Part shown: positions 21,500 through 33,684 of the stretch, one piece after another
Layout of the letters: each line of letters opens with the position of its first letter
Numbering within the stretch: the first letter of the stretch is position 1
Source of the DNA: Fagopyrum homotropicum
Lineage: Eukaryota > Streptophyta > Magnoliopsida > Caryophyllales > Polygonaceae
Reading direction: 5' to 3'
DNA length: 64,000 nucleotides
NCBI GenBank assembly: GCA_033239125.1
Contig: BSWB01000002.1
Span: 110,398,443 to 110,462,442, forward strand
The notes under the pieces: generated by a model
The model's input: only the letters and a program-made list of their open reading frames with translations
Databases searched by the model: none
Told to the model about the DNA's origin: nothing
Program-made: the position numbers and the translations under genes

Positions 21500-24400
21500 C
21501 CTAGCTGCATGGAATATCAGGGGCATGAACCACCTCAACAAACAAAGAGAAATTCGCATCTTGGTTAGCAACCAAAACCTCCCCGTCATTGCCATTCTAG
21601 AAACAAAACTTAAAGCCCAGAAGTTGAGCAAGCTTAACTCCCTCCTTCCCAACTGGTGCACCTCAATCATCTCTAATACTTCCAACGATGCTAGATGCCG
21701 AATCTGGGTATGGTGGAACCCTTCTATCATCACCCTCACCCCCATCATCTGCACCCAACAACTTATACATTGCTCCATCTCCCAGACCCTCCCAAACTCT
21801 CACCTCGCAAGCACAAACTCGCTCCCTAAGTTTTAATGCACCTTTGTCTATGCTTTTAATACCTTTGCGGAGCACAAGACACTTTGGGACACCATCAACT
21901 CCATCAACCTGCTCTCAAACCGATCCCCTTGGAATCTTCTTGGGGATTTCAATACCACTCTCCACCCAGAGGAGAAGATCTCACACTCACATTCCAGCCT
22001 TAGCCAAACCTCCACTGAACTAGCAAGTTGCTTCTCGTCTAATGCTCTCTCCGACCTTGTCTATTCCGGATGCAAATTCACATGGAATAATAAGCAGCTC
22101 TCCTCTAGAGTTTGGTGTAAACTCGATAGGATCCTCAGCAACCCCGCCTGGACCTCTTCCTTCCCGGCTTTTCATGGCCACTTCGACACCCTGGACTCTC
22201 AAATCACTCACCATCCTTACTTGCCATCAACCGTGTCACCTTTTGTCCCAAGAGACAATTCAGATTCAACAACTCTTGGGTTGCACAAGATTTCCACACC
22301 ATCGTCTCACACTCTTGGTCCCCCCAAAACCATTACCCCGAAAAGAACCCCATGGCCAAATTGTACAACAAACTCAAAAGGCTTAAACCGACACTCAAAA
22401 AATTCTAGTGCCAAAAATTGGAGATCCTACAAACTTCCATTGACAACCTCAAAACCGAGCTTGATGCTATCCAAACCAGGCTCCAAGACGACCCTTTTAA
22501 CCCTCAGCTCCTCGAGTCTAAAAGAAACACCACATCGTCCTTAAATGTTAGTTTGAACAACCTGCGCACTACCCTCGCCCAGCTTTCCAAAGCCAAGTGG
22601 TTCAAATACGGGGACCAATGCAATTCCTTCTTCTTCAAGAATATAACTGCCAGGAAAGCCAAGAACTCCATCAAGTGTATCCTCGACCCGGATAAACTGA
22701 ACGAAGGCCCCACTTACCTTCACGAGAATATCAAGGAGATCCTAACTTCCCACTTTACCAAGATTCTTAGCCCAACCACCCCAACAATCCAGGTAATCTC
22801 TTTCCGGACTACTCGCTCCCCACTCTCTCCAACAGCTTGGTCGATTCCCTCTCTTTTTGTGTCACCAAGGAAGATACCAAATCTGCCCTTCACTGCATTG
22901 GTGATAATAAAAGCCCTGGGCCAGACGGCTACAACGCTCTATTTTTCAAATCAACGTGGAATACTACCAGAGATGATTTCTCTAACGCCCTCCTCCATTT
23001 CTTTGAATCAGCCTCACTGCCCCGGATCGCAAACCACACTTCCATTACCTTGATAACAAAAACCGATAACCCAACTCTCCCTTCCGACTACAAACCGATT
23101 GCCTGCTGCAATACTTCCTATAAGGTGATTGCTAAGATCTTGGCAACCAAGATCAACACTACCATTCCCTCCTTAATTTGTAACTACCAAGGGGCCTTCA
23201 TCAAAGGAAGATCAATCAAACACAATATACTGCTCAGCCAAGAACTTTTCAAAAGCTACAACCAAAAGCATATATCCCCTAGATGCGCCCTCAAAGTGGA
23301 TATTTCAAAAGCCTTCGATATGATCAACCACAAGTTCATACTTAATTGCCTGGGCAGGATAGGGTTCCCACCTCATTTTATTAGGCTTATTGAAGCCTGC
23401 ATCCCGAGCCCTAGTTACTCCATCAACCTTAATGGCTCTCTCACCGGTTTCTTCCATGGCACCAGGGGTCTTCAACAAGGGTGCCCTCTATCTCCTGCTC
23501 TATTCGTCATTGCCCTTGAAGTCCTCTCCTCAATGATCCACACCAACACCTCCAATCCCAACTTCAACCTCCACCCTAAATGCTCCTCACCCCGCCTAAC
23601 CCAACTATGTTTTGCTGACGATATGTTACTAATTTGCAGAGGTGATCTTGGCTCTATAAACATTCTCCTGAAGACCCTCACTCACTTCGGCAACTATTCT
23701 GGCCTCCACATCAATAAAGGAAAGACGGCCCTCTATCTTGGAGGCATCCCTCACCATGCTCAAACACAAATTGCTGACGGCCTGGGGCTGACTCTCGGTT
23801 CCCTCTCATTCATATACCTTGGTATCCCCATAGGCCCCAAAAGACTTAACAATGCAGACTACAAGCCCCTCATCAACAAAATCATGAGGAAAATCAATTC
23901 TTGGAGTGCCAGGAACTTGTCCTATGTTGGACGTAAATAAATCATTGCTTCGATCCTCATCCCTCTCCAGCATTACTGGTGTGCCATTCTACCCATTCCC
24001 ATCTCCGTCATCAAGAAGATCAACTCCTCCCTTCGATCCTTTCTATGGTCGGGCAAAAAGGCTAGTGCGAGAGCACTCATCCCTTGGAATATTGTCTGCT
24101 CCCCCATCTCTAAAGGCGGGCTTGGGTTCAAAGAACTACTCTCCTGAACCGAGCCTGCATTGCCAAGCTTCTCTTTGAACTCGACCCTGGTCAAACCGCA
24201 AACAACCTTTGGGCTATCTTGATCACCAATAACATACTCAAAAATAGCTCCATTTGGACCATTGACCTCAGCTACAAACACTGCACTACATGGAACAGCA
24301 TCCTCAACACTAGGAACCATCTCCTCGAAGTCTCAGATAGAACATCCTTCATCACTTCCACATTTGGCCCCAACAGCACATTCTCCACATCCGCTACCTA

Positions 24401-24950
24401 CTCTCTTCTCACCGACAATCGATCTACAACCATCTACAACCTCCATAACATCTGGAAAGGACTCAATATCCCCCGTTGTAGCTTCATCTCTGGGCTTGCG
24501 AGTCACCAAAAACTCTCCACCCTCTTTAGAGTCCTCACCTAGGACATCACCATTAATCCCACATGCACTCTCTGCAATACCCACACCGAAGACGAAGATC
24601 ACTTGTTACACAAATGCAGCTTCTCCACAACAGTCCTCGACCTCATTTCAAGATGGATTCACATACCCCCTCCTCTTCCATACAGTAACTGCATCTGGAC
24701 CTGGATCAGCAATAAAAAACCTATCAAACTTGATCTCATCTCACACATTAGACTGGCTACTCTCACTGCTTACATTTACCATATATGGAAAGCCAAGAAT
24801 GAGAAAATTTTCAATCAGAAGACTACCCTCCCATCATCAAGTGCGCACAACATCATTCACGATGTCAAGAATTATACTTCCTCCTGCTGGAAGGACAGAT
24901 CTCCAAACACTACTTTCTGGGCTAAAAGACTTGGGATAATACTCATGTAA
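21489..24950 (+). pseudogene. LINE ORF2 (endonuclease-reverse transcriptase)
   Basis: ORF2 would nick the target and copy LINE RNA. It opens at ATG 21489 with the APE-type endonuclease (AAWNIRGMN, ILETKL, then LLGDFN near 21940). The reverse transcriptase core is open over 22837-23940, with DNKSPGPDGY, the RGLQQGCPLSP turn and the catalytic FADD at 23611-23622. The C-terminal zinc-finger/zf-RVT region (CTLCNTHTEDEDHLLHKC) lies around 24565-24620. Interruptions: a stop at 21834, frameshifts through 21900-22420 and near 22750-22840, a stop at 23938 and another near 24540. Family: plant L1 clade; not functional as read. Confidence 0.9.
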
Positions 24951-25041
24951 CTGCTTAGGCATCCCCTCCCCCCTCTCACTCTCTGTACATTTATTCTGGT
25001 TCAATATAAATTCATTCAAAAAAAACAAGAACATTGTCTTC

Positions 25042-25110
25042 GGTCATGCTAGTACAAAGCTTACATGTGTCGTTAAAAGGCAATTGTTAGTAGTTTTCTA
25101 TCTAAAGACG
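25042..25110 (-). pseudogene. Zinc-finger fragment of the older LINE
   Basis: Minus-strand continuation of 19510-19600 after the 16-bp duplication. It reads NDTCKLCTSMTEDNV, matching NDTCWLCKSAVEDDD of the LINE at 28001 and thus the zf-RVT region of ORF2. The left border is uncertain; upstream codons contain stops and similarity fades. Confidence 0.45.
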
Positions 25111-26560
25111 ACTAGCAATCCAACAAAATTTGTTTTACCTACCCCTATTTGGTACATTTCCTGGATGTATTCATACTTAATGGGAAATGAGAGGGCTTTT
25201 ATTTATGAAACATGTTGGTGCAGCAAGAACTTGGCCCCCACAAAGTATGTTGGTAAGCATAAATTAGCATGTACATGAGAGTCATTACGCGTAGTCTAAT
25301 CCTTTTGCACTCTTGTATTTTGTCTTTCCACTTGTTCATCCATGACATGCTTAGATGTTTTCATCCAATGAGCAACAAATCCACATACAAGATATTTCTC
25401 CTGTAAATCCTCTCAAAGATTTTTCTGTCTCATCCATCATTTTAGAGTAAATGCAATATGAAAATGTAACACAAGCGAAGCTGGCACTGTTGTCAACACC
25501 GGACTACAAAGCAATTAGCTAGGCGCTAACCCTTTTCTGTTAGGTGAAGCTAGGTCATTTGAATCTTTAACCTTTTCTCCTTGTCTAACATCAGTAGTTT
25601 AAAAATGAAAGGTGCACTCAGTCCAAAGAAAACATAAAGAATGCGAGACAGATCATTCATAAGCTATAGCCTATAGGTATAGGTGGTGATACAACTGGAA
25701 AAGAAGCCCTACTAGCCTAGAGGTTCTTATAATGACAATCCCACTGTTAAACGTCATCACTTATATATCGTTGAATCAACTGTATTGTTGAATACAAAAC
25801 TTGTGGTCCATTGAAATATAGTATAGATTGTTAAAATGAATCGGGAAAAGAGAAAGAGAAGGTGAATCTTTTTTGTGCTTTCTCGGTTCCTTCATCAACA
25901 CCAGCTGCCAAAGGAATCAATCCAAAAGACACTCAACTTTATATTATAGTATTCACTCATACATGTGTTTTACTATGAAAAACACCTTCTCTTTTCTCAG
26001 ACTTGCCTTTCTTTTTTTGGCCTGCATTAGGGTTTTGGGTTTTGGGTTTTAGGGTTTGTGTTTTTTCTTTTGCCCTACTCCCCAAGTGTCAGTTATGTCT
26101 CATCTCCTTACAAGCATGCCTCTGACATTTCCTATTGCATGCTACTCATTATAAAATCATCTTACCCCAAAATTGAGAGAAAATGAAATACCCAAATACC
26201 CTCACCTCAATATATACCAATGATCCAAGATATAAAAAGAAGTGATTTCAATGATTTTTGACCTAGAGCATCAATTTTCATCTGGGTATAATATATAGAT
26301 CGAGCTAGAATGAGTTGTACCCACCTTGAAGAATCACTTTCTCAATATTTTCTCAAAAAAAGTTAAAAGTGAAGAAAAATAAATAATAAAACTCGACCTG
26401 TCTGCATGCATTGCACAAGCCATACTGCATGGTGGTGGCTAGGGCGTGAAAATATTCAAAGTGTCTAGCTTTTTAGGCCACCCATATATTATTTTTTAAT
26501 CATCAAAATACATAATCTTAATAATCCATAAAATAATAGAATCAGATTTGGTCTTCTTCG
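25111..26560. other. Non-repetitive-looking island upstream of MIR167
   Basis: About 1.45 kb without convincing ORF or element hallmarks. It contains a block of TTAGGG/TTTTGGG units (26028-26057) resembling telobox promoter motifs, and a GCATGCATTG (RY-like) site near 26405. Probably the promoter region of the microRNA gene. Confidence 0.4.
26028..26057 (+). promoter_or_regulatory. Telobox-like cluster
   Basis: TTAGGGTTTTGGG, GGGTTTTAGGGTTT: degenerate plant telomere-like units (TTTAGGG) about 540 bp upstream of the MIR167 TATA box. Such teloboxes occur in plant promoters; too short and imperfect for an interstitial telomere. Confidence 0.4.
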
Positions 26561-26566
26561 TCTCCC

Positions 26567-26573
26567 TATATAA
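26567..26573 (+). promoter_or_regulatory. TATA box of the MIR167 gene
   Basis: TATATAA inside CCCTATATAACCC, about 95 bp upstream of the hairpin. A transcript start about 30 bp downstream (near 26600) would leave a short leader before the hairpin. Confidence 0.6.
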
Positions 26574-26660
26574 CCCTTGTTCCAGAGTCGAGCCCCAGAG
26601 AAACATAAAGCTTTCTTTCCATATCTATCTGAATCTCTAAGTCTCAAGCTTGGTTGTGTG

Positions 26661-26773
26661 CCATCAACAGTTAAAGCTGCCAGCATGATCTAACTTAATT
26701 CTCCTTCGATCGACCGGTCGAACAAGCTAGGGAAAATGTGTTGGATCATGTTGGCAGCTTGACCTGTTGATGG
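26661..26773 (+). ncRNA. MIR167: microRNA167 precursor
   Basis: The 5' arm has the miR167 core AAGCTGCCAGCATGATC (26674-26690); the 21-nt mature RNA would be 26672-26692. The 3' arm GATCATGTTGGCAGCTT (26744-26760) pairs with it over 17 positions, one of them a G-U. Outside, CCATCAACAG (26661-26670) pairs perfectly with CTGTTGATGG (26764-26773). miR167 targets the auxin response factors ARF6 and ARF8 in land plants. Position 2 of the mature RNA is A, where the common form has G. A TATA box lies upstream. This is the only clear host gene in the window. Confidence 0.93.
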
Positions 26774-27985
26774 ATCATCAGAGGAGTTCTTTCTTCTTTC
26801 TTAAGGTAACAAAATTAGTATCCTATTTTCTAAGTTTGATATAGATTTATTATAAGTATGGAATGATTTTATGAAAATTGAAATGACCTACCAATTTTAA
26901 ATTAATACGCTTCTTTACAGAAATTATAAAACAAAAAATATTACACAGACTTACAAAATTGATTCACATTTGCATATTATTAATAATTAGTGATCGATAT
27001 ATAATCTATACCGTTTTCAATTTTCTTTCTAAAGGTAAACGGCTAAACTTGTAGCAGTTCAGAGCATTTCATCCCAAAATCTATAAGAAGTTTTTTATTC
27101 AATTTTTAAAATATGTGTTCATATAAAATTATTAAAAATCTCTCCATCCTATTACTTTCCTACATAATCTTATTAATCAATGAAAAATACCTATTAATTT
27201 TCTCTCTTCTTTACTTATTCAGACATTAATTTTTATACTTTAAACTGGTTAATAACTCAATAGTTTTTGGAGTTAAGATGCCTTTTGATATGGATTTTTT
27301 TATCACATTAATGATACTAAAGTAGGAAACGACTTTTTTGTAATTGTATCAATTATAAAAACTACCCTTAAAATATAAATATTTTTAGAAAATATCTTAA
27401 AATTGCAATATTTTACAAAATCAATATTAAAATAATAAAATGTGAGAAAATTCACGCTGCTAGTCAAATTTTCTTATAAGTTCAAGAAACAAAAGCTAAA
27501 TGGTTAGCAGCAAAAGAAATTTGTTTACTTAGTTGACTAACTTTATCCACCTAAACAGATAATAGATCGATGGGCAGATCTTTTATATAAATGAGTGAAG
27601 AAACAAAGAGGTCATTTAGATAGGTTAATTGAATTTTAAAGTTAGATTTGGTTAGGGTACGAACTACTGATTTTTAAGGGTAATATTGTGTGATAGAGGG
27701 ATGTGATCTTATTAACAACTTAATTTTAGAGGTCTTTCTGTTTATTTAGTGAAGAAATAGATATGAAAGGGTCGTTTTCTCTTAATTTAGCTTTTAAAAT
27801 TTCCTAAAGGCTGATGTGACCGGAGCGAAGGGTTGTGTAGATTGATCTACATTACATTACTTTCTTGGTTGACGAGACGTATCAGTGACAAACTTCCTTT
27901 CTTCTTTGAAAGCTTTTTGATTCTTTTTTTTCTTTTTATTTCATATAAAGTATATATGAACGAGTGTTTTTCCTTTTTTATGACG
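26774..27985. other. AT-rich sequence downstream of MIR167
   Basis: No ORF, RNA gene or element terminus is visible. It is AT-rich with short poly-A/T runs and is bounded at 27986 by the LINE target duplication. Presumably the 3' part of the microRNA transcription unit and intergenic DNA. Confidence 0.5.
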
Positions 27986-28123
27986 TACAAACCCTAAGTT
28001 TTTTTTGAAAAGTTAATTTGTATTGAGAAAGGATTTACAGGGTGGGGTTTGGACTCTTGTCCAAGGAAAAGAGCTAATTCAATACAAGTTCAGTAGCATG
28101 CAGTAATAGATGCGGGTACAAAT

Positions 28124-31100
28124 CTATTCAAACCGGATCTGCAGCATTCCAGCAACCTGGAGGGAGTGTGCTGATCTGTCCTTCCAGTTGGCTTCAAAAT
28201 GACTCTTAATTGAGCTGATGATGTTAGCAGCACACTCAATAGCCCTCGTGAATTGGTTGTTATAGATCAAGTTGTTGCGAGAAGTCCAAACATGATAGAT
28301 GAATGAGATGATGGAGGCTATCCTCAGGCTGTCAATAAGCTTTGGCCGCTGAGTGTTGCAGGAGCTAAGCCAGTTCCATATGTTACCAAGGTAGGGGGCA
28401 GGGAATGGGGTTCTGGTCCATTTAGATACGACGTCCAGGACAAGGGAACCGTAGCTACATTGGAGCCACAGGTGATCATCATCTTCAACAGCACTCTTAC
28501 ATAGCCAACAAGTGTCATTGATGGTCATGTTCCAGGTTTTAATCCTAGCCAATGTTGGTAGTCTCTTGTGTGCTGCCAGCTAGGCGACATAGCAGCATTT
28601 GGGAATGTTGGAACGGATCCAAATTGCTCTGAACGGGTTGGCAGTACCAAGGGGAGGATTAGAGGTGCCATGTGGAGGGCTAGGTGTGAATATGTTGTAT
28701 ACGTTTTTATGGGAGAAGGAGCCGTTTGGGTTGGCAAGCATGCTCCCAGTCCCTCCCAGAGCAAGGAAGTCATCACGAATGGTAAGCAAGCTCTTCCAGA
28801 AAGCGCTGTGATGCGTTTTTGGCCTACAGTTCCATATGTTGCAGTTGCCTTTGAACGTGTGCTTCTTAATCCATTGAATCCAGATGTTGTCATCATCACG
28901 ATCGATGTCATAGATCAGACGGGAGATGGCGACTTTGTTGCGTGTAAGCAGGTCAGGGAACTGAAGGCCTCCACATATTTTAGGTGAGCAGATAACCTTC
29001 CAGGCAACCAAGGCACGCTTGCTATTCTCAACTCCCGACCAGAAATAAGATCTTATGATCCGGTTGATTGTGCTAATGATCTTTGTAGGCAGCAAGAACA
29101 TGGTACTCCAATAATGGTTGATAGAGAAGAGGACTGATTTAACAAGCTGAGCTCTTCCTGCATAGGATAGTGTCCTAATTGCACTCGTTTGGTTACCTTA
29201 TGGATTAAGGGAAGGTAGTCCCGTATTAGCAATCTGTTGCTCCCAATAGGGACTCCCAGGTAGAGAAAGGGCAATGTTCCAGTTTCCATTCCAGTGATGT
29301 TGATTGCACGCGTGATATCATCATCTTTCATACCACCAGTGAATAGTTTAGATTTTGACGGGTTGATTCTGAGTCCTGAGGCTTCACCAAAGTCATCCAG
29401 AGCATCTTTCAGGATTTTTATTGAGCAAAGATCGCCTCTACAAAGCAGCAGGAGGTCGTCAGCAAATGCAAGGTGAGTGATAGCTGGGTTGGTGCATTTA
29501 GGATGGTGGTTGAACTCCGGATTTGAAGTTTTAAACTGGAGGAGTTTAGTGAGATATTCCATAGCAATCACAAACAATGGTGGAGAAAGTGGGCATCCCT
29601 GCCTTAACCCACGACCACCAGGGAAATGCCCACGAAGAGACCCATTCAAGTTCACTGAGTATGTAGCAGTAGTGATACATTCTTTAATCAGGCCAATGAA
29701 TTGATCCGGAAAGTTCATCTTGTGGAGGCATTGAATGATGAATTCATGACTAATTGAGTCAAATGTTTTGGAGATGTCCACCTTCATAGCTGCTCTTGGA
29801 GAGATATGCTTCCTACCATACTTATTGAGCAGTTCCTGGCATATTAGTACATTATGCTTTATAGATCGTTTGCCTACAAACGCACTCTGATTGAAGCTGG
29901 TGATACTAGGAAGCACGGCATTGATCCTTGATGAGAGTATCTTGGATATTATTTTGTAAATTGTGTTGCAGCAAGAAATAGGCCTAAATTCCGAAGGGGA
30001 GAGGGATCTGTCATGCTTAGCAATTAGAGCAATGGAGGCGTGGTTAACTTGCTTCAGCATTCTTCCATGTGTAAAGAAATCCTGTACTGCAATCGTTACA
30101 TCAGTTTTGACTATTTCCCATGCTGCTTTGAAGAATTTAGAGCTGTAACCATCAGGGCCTGGAGCCTTATTGTCACCTATACTAAATATAGTCTTTTTGA
30201 TCTCCTCAGCAGTGACACTCAAGCTTAATGAGTCAATCTCCACCTGGGAAAGGGTAGGGAGGCTAACATCAGTGAAGTTGATCTGGTTAGGAGTACTAAT
30301 CTTGCTGAGTATATGCTTGAAATGATTAACAAAGGTAAGATCGATGGTATCCAGATCATGAGATATTGTCCCATCAGGAAGCTGTGCAGCCTTAATGCTA
30401 TTGGAGCTTCTGTGTGTTTTGATACTCCTGAAGAAGTATGCGGAGCATTGATCACCATGGGCGATCCATTTGGCTTTGGAAAGCTGGGCCATCGTGATGT
30501 GCAGTTTATAATAGCTTCCCTTAAGCGCCTCCATATGAATTCTTTCTTCTTCTTGAAGTTCAACATCGTGAGGGTTTGATTGGAGGCTTAACTATTTTTC
30601 CTTGAGCTTCTTTTGATGGTCTTGTATACTGGTGTGAAGTTCCTCAAGTTTAGCATTTGGGAATCTTTTTAGGAGAGGCTTGAGTAGCTTGAGTTTCCTC
30701 GCGAGCTTATACATTGGGTTACCATCGACATTTACCTCTCATGCCTTTCTGACAGTGTCAAGGAAGGCCTCATGATCAGTCCAGGCATTGTTGAATCTGA
30801 ATGGAACATTTCTAGTGGATTTTGTCTCCTCAATGAAGAGCAGTGCCGGGGAGTGGTCAGATACCAGGGGGAGGTCAAAGTGAGCCTTCGAATGGGGGAA
30901 TGAGGTGTGCCATACCTCATTGGTGATAATGCGGTCCAGTTTACACCAAGTCCTTGTCCCAATTTATTTGTTATTCCAAGTATACTTGCAACCTGAGTAA
31001 TGATGATCATTGAGAGAGTTTTGCTCATAGCACATAGCAATTTCCATCGAGGTTTGTGAGATAGTTGGGAGATCATTAGAGATCTTTTCATCCGGAGTAA

Positions 31101-31554
31101 GCATGACATTAAAGTCACCCATGACAGCCCAAGGGATAGATTGGTTAAGCAACTTAATGGTAGCTATTGTAGACCATAGATCAACACGTTCCTCAGGCGA
31201 GTTATGTGCATAAACAAAGGAGTATTCGGCCAAAGTGGATTGATTGGGGTTTGATAGAGGGTTGGATATCTGGCAATGGATGATTTGATCAGTTTTAATG
31301 GTGGGGATGAGGTGAATCTTAGCAGGGTTCCACCACACCCAGATCCGGCAGTTGTGAGCTATGGATCCATTAGATGTATGACACCAGAAGGGGAAGAGAG
31401 ACTTAGAGATTCGCTTCTCATTGTTTGCACGGAGTCTGGTCTCAAGAATGACCATAAGATCGAGGTTATGCATCTTAGCAAAGTTCTGAATGGCCTTTTG
31501 TTTCAAAGGGTCATTGAGCCCCCTGATGTTCCAGGCACAGGCCTTAATTATCAT
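28124..31554 (-). pseudogene. LINE ORF2 (endonuclease-reverse transcriptase), minus strand
   Basis: Starts at ATG 31554-31552, overlapping the ORF1 stop. The APE endonuclease comes first (ACAWNIRGLN, VILETRL, VMGDFNVML), open to about 30964. A frameshift near 30960 and a stop about 30735 lead to the reverse transcriptase, open over 30534-29053, with DNKAPGPDGY, the GGRGLRQGCPLSP turn and catalytic FADD at complement 29455-29466. A frameshift near 29180 and another near 28580 separate the C-terminal zinc-finger region (CWLCKSAVEDDDHLWLQC), which closes at 28124. Functional loss is limited to these breaks. Plant L1 clade. Confidence 0.9.
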
Positions 31555-33010
31555 GAATATTTGTGGTGCTTCCCTTGTTTGCACTTGCATTCAGGGCCAT
31601 GTTAGTGAGGGTAGCATTGGGGCTAGATAGATGAAGTTGAGGGGTTGGATATGAATCGACTCCAGGGATTGGAGTGATCATATTAGTAGGGTCTGGGGCA
31701 ATAAGACTGGACGGTGAGGGGGATGTACTACACTCCCCAACCAGGATGGATGGATTATCCTGTACAACCTGGTTGACATTATGATTTGGGGGGTGACCTG
31801 ACTCAGCTTGAGTAGGATGGGGACGGTTCATCAAGGGAGCCGTCTGTTTTGGGTAGATTCGGAAGGAAGCATGTGGGGTTGGAAGTATAGGGGTGGTATC
31901 TGGATTAGGGTTAGGGGGCTTCTTTTTGGAATGGGTGTAGTCCTTTGTGTTCAGCTCCAGTTGTCCATCCATACGTACTTTGTTTTCCTTGCATCTGTGC
32001 CCAAAAATCTGGCATGTATCACATCTTGGGGGAAGCCATTCATAAGTAATTTTTTGTGAGTAAGAGATTCCATTCGGACCAGTCAGTGTGACCTCCCTCA
32101 GCAGTTGGCGTGAAGCCTGGATCTCGACTAGAATCCTTGCAAATCCCAACCTGTCCTGATTAGCTGAGCATGTATCTGTGAGTATAGGGTTGCCAATTGC
32201 CGATCCTATTTTTGCTAGCATGTTTTGAGACCAAAATCTATAGTCCAGCCCATGGAGTGTGATCCAGATAGGAATAGAACTCATGCTAGAGTAGTCGAGC
32301 GGAAGGTCCGTAGTCCATCTCTTGAGAAGCATTGTAGTTGAGCCATTCATGACCCATGGACTACTCGCCAAAATTTGATTAAGATCTTCTTCATTAGCAA
32401 AATGAAATACAAAAATTCCGTTCTCATTACGGAGGATCTTTGGCTTCGAGATTGAGCTCCAGTTGTCGATAACAAATTTACCCATACGTTGGTATGAGCA
32501 AGGGCTGCCCAGAGGGTACCCAACCAGTGATAGATGCCACTTCTTAGTAGTCTCTTCGATATCCTCTTCAGTGAATGGGATCAGTCCGGATTCGAGCCCA
32601 GGGGTGAACACCAGCGGGACGTGATTCCATTCGACATTCTTCATCAATATGTCCCTGTAATTAGTGCACGTGCCCATTTGTGTAACTTTAGGTGATACTT
32701 GCATAGGCACGGGGGCAACATTAAAAGTTGCATGGGGAACTAGGGAGCCGGGTAACAAAGGGTCAGGCGTGCCAACAGCCTCGGGAACAGTAGGGGTAGA
32801 CGAAATGGCAGGGGCAGGAGCTGAAGGGTCTGCCTCATGCACCATAGGGGCAGTAGTGCTTAGAGAGGAAGTCGAACAGGCAGGATTGGGGGTTGCGGGT
32901 TCGGACTCATGCACCACATGGACTATAGTGCGTTGAATGGTACCAGCATTCTCTAAGGGGGCAAGCGAAGAGCCTAGGCAGGAAACACGGGGGTGAGTCT
33001 GCGCAGGTAC
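31544..33010 (-). pseudogene. LINE ORF1, main part, minus strand
   Basis: Nucleic-acid-binding ORF1 of the minus-strand LINE. The frame is open from the E3 junction (33010) to the stop at 31544. A DUF4283-like domain lies at about 32620-32060, then a zinc knuckle CDTCQIFGHRC near 32020-31988 and a Pro/Ser-rich tail. The first 12 codons of the longest open frame (33046-33011) belong to the E3 LTR, not to the LINE; the true N-terminus is at 49449 on the far side of E3 and the reading frame matches exactly across the insertion. Confidence 0.9.
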
Positions 33011-33673
33011 TGTTGAGGGGTAGTTTTTCCTAAATATAAATGACAATTAGTCTGCGAAATTGGGATTAAATCTCAATTAAGTTGGTGACTACGCTATAAC
33101 ATGAGTTTGAATTTTTTTTAAAGAAAGAAACGAAGTAAAGAAAAAAGAGAATTAGGCATTGTAATTTGACGGAGATAGCTTGACTATATTTACGTCCAAA
33201 TTATACTAACGATCCTTCTTCTTTCGTTGATCAATTGAGCTATGCACGAGTTCAATAACTCATAACCGATCAGATAAAAAAATCATCTAATCACTCAATT
33301 TATTTTTGGGCTTATGAGTCTATGATAGTGAGTGGGATGCAAGTAACATCACCTACACGTTGATAATACAAAATTCAACTCCATTTTTTTTGTAACTGTC
33401 AGCTAATTAAGAGATGAAGGCCCATTTTGTTAAAATTTTATTTACAGGGAAAGGGGTAACGTCTCTTCATTTGGTTTAATTGGACTTTAATTACCCATTA
33501 ATCTCTTTGACCATCTTAATTGCTGTTAGCTGTTTTCAGAAAAAAAAAATCAAATTAAAAGGCATGAAAAAGGAGATGGAAAAGTAACGCCTATCATTGC
33601 AATTAAGTATGAGCAATTAATAATTTAAATTACATTTAAAGCCCTTTTTAATACATACACCACCCATATATTG

Positions 33674-33684
33674 TATATATAAAG
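33674..33684 (+). promoter_or_regulatory. E3 LTR TATA box
   Basis: TATATATAAAG, about 660 bp into the LTR, followed by a purine-rich leader. Same sequence at 46051-46061 in the 3' LTR. Transcription start would be about 30 bp downstream, giving a very long leader before Gag at 36877. Confidence 0.5.

Larger units (their letters stand above)
19601..25025 (+). mobile_element. L1-type LINE, full length, plus strand (E5)
   Basis: Flanked by the 16-bp duplication CAAGAACATTGTCTTC (19585-19600 and 25026-25041) and ending in a run of A, the hallmark of target-primed reverse transcription. Length 5,425 bp, almost equal to the minus-strand LINE (5,427 bp). It holds ORF1 (nucleic-acid-binding) and ORF2 (endonuclease, reverse transcriptase, zinc-finger tail), both now interrupted by stops and frameshifts. 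It landed in the tail of an older LINE in opposite orientation. Confidence 0.95.

Noticed and set aside
26028..26057. Interstitial telomere
   Set aside because: Only a few imperfect units, better explained as telobox-like promoter motifs.
26489..26686. Minus-strand 65-codon ORF overlapping the MIR167 hairpin
   Set aside because: It is antisense to the TATA-led microRNA precursor and has no domain.
31544..33046. A 500-codon ORF starting MSFIFRKNYP
   Set aside because: The first 12 codons are E3 LTR sequence; the real ORF1 N-terminus is at 49449 beyond E3.
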